A stretch of DNA of 64,000 nucleotides from Scatosoma sp048465415 (GTDB taxonomy: Bacteria; Bacillota; Clostridia; Christensenellales; Borkfalkiaceae). The stretch is from contig DBFWLO010000022.1 of NCBI GenBank assembly GCA_048465415.1, positions 167,365-231,364 of the forward strand, given 5' to 3'. The position numbers and the translations under genes are program-made. A model generated the notes under the pieces. It did no database searches and was not told the origin of the DNA. It saw nothing but the letters and a program-made list of their open reading frames with translations. Below, in pieces: positions 60,032 through 64,000 of the stretch (position 1 is the stretch's first letter; every line of letters starts with the position of its first letter).

Positions 60032-60853
60032 TTAAATAGATTTATCGGACACCGCCATAGACGCGTTCAAGGCGCGGCGGCTGGATTCCTCGCCGATCGA
60101 CTCGAACACGGCGGTGCAGAGCATATCCACGATGTACGACTGCGCGACAACCGTGGCGAGCGAGCCGCCCTCGTAGGCGACCTCTTTCCGGCAGGTAAAG
60201 AATGCGTAATCTGCGTATTTCGCCAGCGGCGACTTATCGTAACTTGTCAAAACGATCACGGGCGTTTCGTTTTTACGGGCGATTTCCGCAAGATTGATGA
60301 TGTCTTTCGTCGCGCCGGAAACGCTGACGAGAATGATCACGTCGTTTTTGGTCAGATTAGAAGCTATGATCGCCTGAATATGCGTATCGGTGGTATTTTC
60401 GACGTAGATTCCCGCGCGGATCAATCGATTTTTCAGCATTGCGGGAGCAATGGCGCTGCTTCCCACGCCGAATACGCATATTTTTTGGGCGCGGATAATA
60501 CATTGCGCCGCTTCCCGGCATTTTTCGTAATCGAACTCTTTATATGTTTCGAGAATGGCGTCCATCATATCGTCGGCGACGCGCTTCGCGGGACATACGT
60601 CCTCGTTCGTCGGCGCGCTGCCCAGCTCCTGACTTAAACTGAGCTTGAAATCCTGAAATCCCTTATATCCGAGCTTGCGGCAGAACCGCAAAAGCGTCGC
60701 TTCCGCCACTCCCAGCCGCGTCGCAAGCTCGGTGATAGACATATAAATAATCGAGTCTTTCTTGATTTGTTTAATGCCGTCGATGAGCCGCATATCCGCT
60801 TTCGTCGCCACGGCGCGCAGGCTTTCCATTCTGTCAAGTACTTTCCCTATCAT
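60032..60853 (-). CDS. RpiR-family regulator (HTH plus SIS domain)
   Basis: 273 residues from the ATG at 60853, preceded by GGAAGGAGG and overlapping the GH84 stop (ATGA); the longer upstream frame runs antisense-like through GH84. N-terminal HTH_6 (IYMSITELATRLGVAEATLLRFCRKLGYKGFQDFKLSL), then a SIS phosphosugar-binding domain (ICVFGVGSSAIAPAMLKNRL, DVIILVSVSGATKDIINLAEIA, PVIVLTSYDKSPLAKYADY). Members sense phosphosugars such as GlcNAc-6-P, ManNAc-6-P or MurNAc-6-P. Palindromes at the GH84 and nanE promoters are its likely operators. Confidence 0.94.
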   Translation of the reverse strand: MIGKVLDRMESLRAVATKADMRLIDGIKQIKKDSIIYMSITELATRLGVAEATLLRFCRKLGYKGFQDFKLSLSQELGSAPTNEDVCPAKRVADDMMDAILETYKEFDYEKCREAAQCIIRAQKICVFGVGSSAIAPAMLKNRLIRAGIYVENTTDTHIQAIIASNLTKNDVIILVSVSGATKDIINLAEIARKNETPVIVLTSYDKSPLAKYADYAFFTCRKEVAYEGGSLATVVAQSYIVDMLCTAVFESIGEESSRRALNASMAVSDKSI

Positions 60854-62358
60854 AAAACCTCCTTCCAGCTCCTGTAAATTTTCCGTTCTTCGTCCACGGA
60901 AAACGGAATTTCGAGCGAATACTTTTCGTTTGCGTATTTCATCAAAGTAAAATCCGCCGAAACATATTTCGATGCGTTCATAATGTCCCTGAACCGCTCT
61001 ATCTTTTTTTTCTCCGCATGATCGCGTAAAGCGAAATACAGTTCGCATTCCGCTTCCGTATAGGTAAACAGCTCTTTCAGTTCTTCCGCAAACGCCGGGA
61101 AATTTTGTTTGAGTATCGGAAGAGCCAAGCGAAGTTTTTCGTAGTAAATATCCGCCGCGCGGAAATTCTTTCTCTTTAAAATGTGATAAATTCGGGATTT
61201 TTTCCGCATGACGTTGCTCTCGTTATGTCGAACGAATATCTTACCGGCTTCCGCCTGCTTACCGAAATACTTTTTTATCGCTATATCGAGCGCTTCGTCC
61301 GCGCGGTAGCCTTCGCAGTCCCAGGCGTAAGCGGCCATCGTATAAAGGGGAATTTTACTGCTTTCGTATAATTCGGACAAATTCGCGATGTATCCCCCGT
61401 GCATGCGATGGAGAAACCTTCCTCTGCCGTCGATTGCGCCCAGGTATACCCGACGTTTCGGATCGAAGTCGTTGACCGGATAATTGTCCCAGAGAATCGG
61501 CTTTCGGCCGAACGAAGCGCATACGGTTTCCCCGTCCTCTTCCGTCACGGCTTCCGCGACGGTGTTGTATCCCGTCCAGAATACCCCGATTTCGGGAGAA
61601 AGAGATTTACGAAGTTCACGGCGGTAAGGAGTATCGTAATTTTGCATATATTCCGTAGGGCAAAAGTACCAAGAATGTTCTTTGCCGAAATACGCCGAAA
61701 GTCGGTTCGCCAGTTTCGCCTGCGCTTCCGCGGGCGAAGAAAAGAGTTTCTTCTCTTCTTCTGTCAGGTTGGGATCGATATCGTCCATCAACAGCGCAAA
61801 CGAACGGACGCCCAGATTTTCCAACGCTTGCAATTTAGCGCAAAGCGCCGCGAAATCTTCTTCCCGGTCGAAACGGAAATCTTTTCCGGGGCTGACGGCG
61901 AACACAAACTCCACCTCGTTCGCTTTTGCCGCGGACAACAGTTCGATAAATTCCCGTATTTTAGGTTCCGGGTACGGCTCCCGCCACCGCTCGCGGTGAT
62001 ACGCGTCGTCCTTAGGCGCGTAAATATAGGTATTCATGCGGACGCTTTTTAAAAATGCCATCAAAGAAAGCCTCATTTCCTGCGTATACGGTTTTCCGTA
62101 AAATCCCTCTATTACGCCGCGTATAGGAAAAGCCGGATAATCTTTGACGAAAATTTTCTCCGTTTGATCTTTTTTATAAAATTTTTCTGTTTCTTCAAGA
62201 AGATATCCTCGGGCTCGTTTGTTTCCGTATCTGCCCGTCATAACGCCGTCGTCTTGCACATAAAACGAGTAACCGTCGTAGGGCAGAGACTCGTCCTCCT
62301 TAAACTCCGTCCCTTTGATTGAAATTTTTTCATCAATTTTGAAAAATTCTTTTATCAT
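60850..62358 (-). CDS. GH84-family beta-N-acetylglucosaminidase
   Basis: 502 residues, no signal peptide, so an intracellular version. Begins with a GH84-type N-terminal flank, then FPIRGVIEGFYGKPYTQEMR (about 85-104), MNTYIYAPKDDAYHRERWREPYP and the catalytic double Asp in ALLMDDIDPNL (about 190). FCPTEYMQNYDTPYRRELRKSL, GVFWTGYNTVAE, LWDNYPVNDFDPKRR and YAWDCEGYRADEALD follow. Substrate-assisted removal of beta-linked GlcNAc. First gene of the GH84-RpiR-GH38 operon. Most bacterial GH84 enzymes are secreted, so a cytoplasmic one implies import of intact GlcNAc-bearing oligosaccharides. Confidence 0.95.
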   Translation of the reverse strand: MIKEFFKIDEKISIKGTEFKEDESLPYDGYSFYVQDDGVMTGRYGNKRARGYLLEETEKFYKKDQTEKIFVKDYPAFPIRGVIEGFYGKPYTQEMRLSLMAFLKSVRMNTYIYAPKDDAYHRERWREPYPEPKIREFIELLSAAKANEVEFVFAVSPGKDFRFDREEDFAALCAKLQALENLGVRSFALLMDDIDPNLTEEEKKLFSSPAEAQAKLANRLSAYFGKEHSWYFCPTEYMQNYDTPYRRELRKSLSPEIGVFWTGYNTVAEAVTEEDGETVCASFGRKPILWDNYPVNDFDPKRRVYLGAIDGRGRFLHRMHGGYIANLSELYESSKIPLYTMAAYAWDCEGYRADEALDIAIKKYFGKQAEAGKIFVRHNESNVMRKKSRIYHILKRKNFRAADIYYEKLRLALPILKQNFPAFAEELKELFTYTEAECELYFALRDHAEKKKIERFRDIMNASKYVSADFTLMKYANEKYSLEIPFSVDEERKIYRSWKEVL

Positions 62359-62374
62359 ACTTCCCGTCTTATTT

Positions 62375-62389
62375 TGAAATTTTATTTCA
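62375..62389. promoter_or_regulatory. Candidate RpiR operator at the GH84 promoter
   Basis: Perfect palindrome TGAAAT-TTT-ATTTCA, overlapping the last base of the -10 element and the transcription start. Ideal for repression by the RpiR protein encoded as the second gene of the operon. Confidence 0.6.
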
Positions 62390-62417
62390 TTTTATACCAA
62401 AAAAGACAAAAAGTCAA
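62389..62417 (-). promoter_or_regulatory. Promoter of the GH84-RpiR-GH38 operon
   Basis: Minus strand TTGACT (62417-62412), 17-nt spacer, TAAAAT (62394-62389). Confidence 0.8.
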
Positions 62418-62495
62418 GAGCTTTGAGCAATTTAGGCATATTTTGTACGTAAAGACAAAGATCGCTTCTGAATATAAAAAACTTGCATCTACAAC

Positions 62496-62537
62496 AAAAG
62501 CGGCGTCTTACAAGGTTTCTTGCAAAACGCCGCTTTT
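62496..62537 (-). terminator. Long hairpin closing the island transcript
   Basis: Eleven-bp stem AAAAGCGGCGT/ACGCCGCTTTT (62496-62506 with 62527-62537) with further pairing inside (TTACAAG with TTGCAA). T-rich on the minus-strand side. Insulates the GH84 promoter from the island. Confidence 0.65.
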
Positions 62538-62569
62538 CAATAATTGTTTTTCACTAATCTACTTTAAAA

Positions 62570-62701
62570 TTAGATATCGTTACTTTTATTGCGACTACTG
62601 CGCCTATATGTAGCCCCGGGAACTTCAGACATAGTATCATTGTTAGCGCCGCCATTATAAGCCACTTTACTATCAACACTCTTTTCAACGGAGTATGTCA
62701 T
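62570..62701 (-). CDS. Possible 43-residue small protein (or non-coding leader remnant)
   Basis: Open frame MTYSVEKSVDSKVAYNGG... ending SRNKSNDI, between the promoter at 62791-62820 and the terminator at 62496-62537. No convincing ribosome site. It resembles nothing I know. It could be the C-terminal scrap of an older polymorphic-toxin cassette or a short untranslated RNA. Reported because the promoter-terminator pair defines a transcript of about 300 nt with nothing else in it. Confidence 0.25.
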   Translation of the reverse strand: MTYSVEKSVDSKVAYNGGANNDTMSEVPGATYRRSSRNKSNDI

Positions 62702-62790
62702 GCAACGCTAAATCTTCGCTTAAACAAATCCCAGCCGCTTAACCGCTCCGAATCCTATACCAGTTCTCCGTTTGGCTCTATCATATATCC

Positions 62791-62820
62791 ATTATATACC
62801 AATCCCACAGGGTTTGTCAA
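62791..62820 (-). promoter_or_regulatory. Promoter inside the AT-rich island
   Basis: Minus strand TTGACA (62820-62815), 18-nt spacer, TATAAT (62796-62791). Points left at the small frame 62701-62570; no recognised gene in between. Confidence 0.6.
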
Positions 62821-62837
62821 GCTCAAAGAAAACAGCG

Positions 62838-62868
62838 CCTTACAAAAAACTTGCAACGCACTGTCTTT
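62838..62868 (-). terminator. Terminator of the toxin-immunity unit
   Basis: Twelve-position imperfect stem followed on the minus strand by TTTTCTTTG, about 36 nt past the immunity stop. Its sequence (GCGCCTTACAA..CTTGCAACGC) resembles the interior of the hairpin at 62496-62537. Confidence 0.55.
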
Positions 62869-62903
62869 TAATTATGTTAACTCGTTTTAATCGTTAATTT
62901 CTA

Positions 62904-63413
62904 TTAAGGAACTTCAATAGGTCTTACATGATGTAATTCATTTTCCAACATTTCTATATAATTATTTCCCAGGAAAAGTATAGAATCAACATCTCTCGCA
63001 TAAATCTTTCCTGAAGGAGTCATAGCAAGCCCATATCTTCCGTCCCATATTTCTCCAAATTCTATCATATCTTCCCCTATTCTTGGTTCAAAGATTTCTT
63101 CTTTCGTCATGGGATTTGGACTGGGCGGAGTAAATATTTCTATTACATTGAAATTCATAATCTGATATGCAGGAAGAGGTTTAACTCCTGGAATCGAATA
63201 TTTTTTTAACTTTTGAAGTTCCTCATATGTAAAATTATAAAAAGTAGGATATTTTATATATAATCCACCAAATTCGCTTAAAAATTTTTTTAAGGTTGAC
63301 GGCAAATAATATCCTTCGTTAATAAGCGCTTGTTCATAAGGCGCTATATCAATTTCTCGTCCAGGTTTCCACCCCGCCTCTATAAGAGCTTTTTTTACCT
63401 CTTCTGAAAACAT
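62904..63413 (-). CDS. SUKH-3-type immunity protein
   Basis: 169 residues from the ATG at 63413 (AGGAGAAATGAC upstream). The N-terminal half carries the SUKH-3 pattern: LIEAGWKPGREIDIAPYEQAL, NEGYYLPSTLKKFLSEFGGL, then GEDMIEFGEIWDGRYGLAMTPSGKIYA and LGNNYIEMLENEL. SUKH proteins neutralise nuclease and deaminase tips of contact-dependent or type VII-type polymorphic toxins. The gene follows the toxin stop by 11 nt, the normal toxin-immunity order. AT-rich codon use unlike the rest of the window. Confidence 0.85.
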   Translation of the reverse strand: MFSEEVKKALIEAGWKPGREIDIAPYEQALINEGYYLPSTLKKFLSEFGGLYIKYPTFYNFTYEELQKLKKYSIPGVKPLPAYQIMNFNVIEIFTPPSPNPMTKEEIFEPRIGEDMIEFGEIWDGRYGLAMTPSGKIYARDVDSILFLGNNYIEMLENELHHVRPIEVP

Positions 63414-63424
63414 GTCATTTCTCC

Positions 63425-64000
63425 TTATCCACTTACTACTAACAGTACACCTTGCAAAGATTGCATACAGTTTGCGCACATAGGCATAAAAGTGAGCGTT
63501 TTTACTTTTATTGTTGTAACAACTAAATTTCCCAATTGAACTCCCGCATTTAACGCATTATTAACCGCATTAAATTCCGCACAATTTTGCACTACCCAAC
63601 TCGTTCGACTTACCAAAGGCATATTAGTTGCTAAAACAGGATTAATATTATTAGAAATAAATCCGCTATCGCCATAATAAATGGAACCACTTTTTATATC
63701 TATTGCAGCCGAGGTTGCACGAGGTCTTTTACTATTGGGAAGTTTTTGCAAGTCTTTCGCTCTTGCCAGCGCAGCTTCTTGCGATGTTACTACAGCATTG
63801 GCAAGTTGTTTATTAGCAATTGCGTTTCGTACGGCTGCAACCGCCTGACTTACTCCAAATGAGAGCATCGCAATTATATAACTTATCGCTACCGTTTGCG
63901 ACCAGTTCTCGTTTATGTAATTCCCAAATCCTTCCCAGAATCCGCTTCCTTGTTTTCTACTTCGGTATCCCGCTATCGCTCCTCCTATTCCCAGCGTGAT
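63425..64000 (-). CDS. Polymorphic toxin C-terminus with YwqJ-type deaminase domain, 5' end beyond window
   Basis: The frame is open to the right edge (192 residues visible), so the real protein is longer and the Met at 63868 is internal. The visible start (ITLGIGGAIAGYRS, then GSGFWEGFGNYINENWSQTV) resembles the glycine-rich and helical linker before the toxin tip of RHS-type proteins. The tip (about the last 120 residues) matches YwqJ-like deaminases: RATSAAIDIKSGSIYYGDSG, the zinc-binding NCAEFNAVNNALNAG with the catalytic Glu, and FMPMCANCMQSL with the two Cys ligands. It probably deaminates nucleic-acid bases of rival cells. Followed directly by its SUKH-3 immunity gene. AT-rich, likely acquired horizontally. 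Confidence 0.87.
   Translation of the reverse strand: MTLGIGGAIAGYRSRKQGSGFWEGFGNYINENWSQTVAISYIIAMLSFGVSQAVAAVRNAIANKQLANAVVTSQEAALARAKDLQKLPNSKRPRATSAAIDIKSGSIYYGDSGFISNNINPVLATNMPLVSRTSWVVQNCAEFNAVNNALNAGVQLGNLVVTTIKVKTLTFMPMCANCMQSLQGVLLVVSG

Noticed and set aside
60854..61048. 65-residue N-terminal extension of the RpiR regulator
   Set aside because: It runs through the end of the GH84 gene, has no ribosome site, and the ATG at 60853 follows GGAAGGAGG.

Overview
The window looks like the chromosome of an anaerobic, gut-type low-G+C Gram-positive bacterium (Bacillota, Clostridia; a Christensenellales/Borkfalkiaceae-like lineage is my guess, not proven). Evidence: many lipobox lipoproteins, sugar ABC importers of the CUT1 type without their own ATPase, LytTR/GHKL two-component systems, RpiR and ROK proteins, canonical sigma-A promoters with 17-bp spacers, and U-tract terminators. 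Base composition is moderate, with a conspicuously AT-rich right edge. Almost everything is devoted to taking glycans apart at the cell surface, importing the products, and regulating both. Nearly all genes lie on the minus strand.

Left part (1-16 kb): the 3'-truncated serC; a sugar ABC operon (two permeases, a TIM-barrel lipoprotein, a solute-binding lipoprotein, an Ig-like lipoprotein, a GtaA/DUF4965-type enzyme) diverging from an ArsR-type regulator; a three-gene cluster of DUF11-repeat proteins with a Cys-rich small protein; and a Rieske/FAD oxidoreductase.

Middle (16-41 kb): the most striking part. Two paralogous five-gene cassettes sit side by side in the same order: LytTR response regulator, GHKL histidine kinase, giant secreted GH3 with collagen-like tail and C-terminal anchor, InlB-repeat/CBM-like lipoprotein, and GH3 with a membrane helix at each end. 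All four GH3 proteins have the permuted domain order (alpha/beta sandwich, FnIII, then TIM barrel). In both cassettes the promoter of the GH3 operon has a poor -35 and carries a pair of similar elements 21 bp apart, as expected for LytTR activation. Between the cassettes lie a tyrosine recombinase, an O6-methylguanine methyltransferase, and a 108-bp segment flanked by perfect 20-bp inverted repeats. That segment holds the only promoter I find for the first regulator pair, so cassette 1 may be phase-variable while cassette 2 has a fixed consensus promoter.

Right part (41-62 kb): a glycan locus read leftward. It comprises GH84, an RpiR regulator and GH38, then NanE, DUF4127, a GHL10-type surface protein, a repeat lipoprotein, a phosphodiester glycosidase, an LplABC-type importer, a ROK kinase and a FAD oxidoreductase. 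A palindrome at the GH84 promoter recurs with one mismatch upstream of the nanE promoter, suggesting joint control by the RpiR protein.

Right edge (62.4-64 kb): an AT-rich island with the C-terminal tip of a polymorphic toxin (YwqJ-type deaminase, running off the window), its SUKH-3 immunity protein, and a short promoter-terminator unit that may be a cassette remnant.
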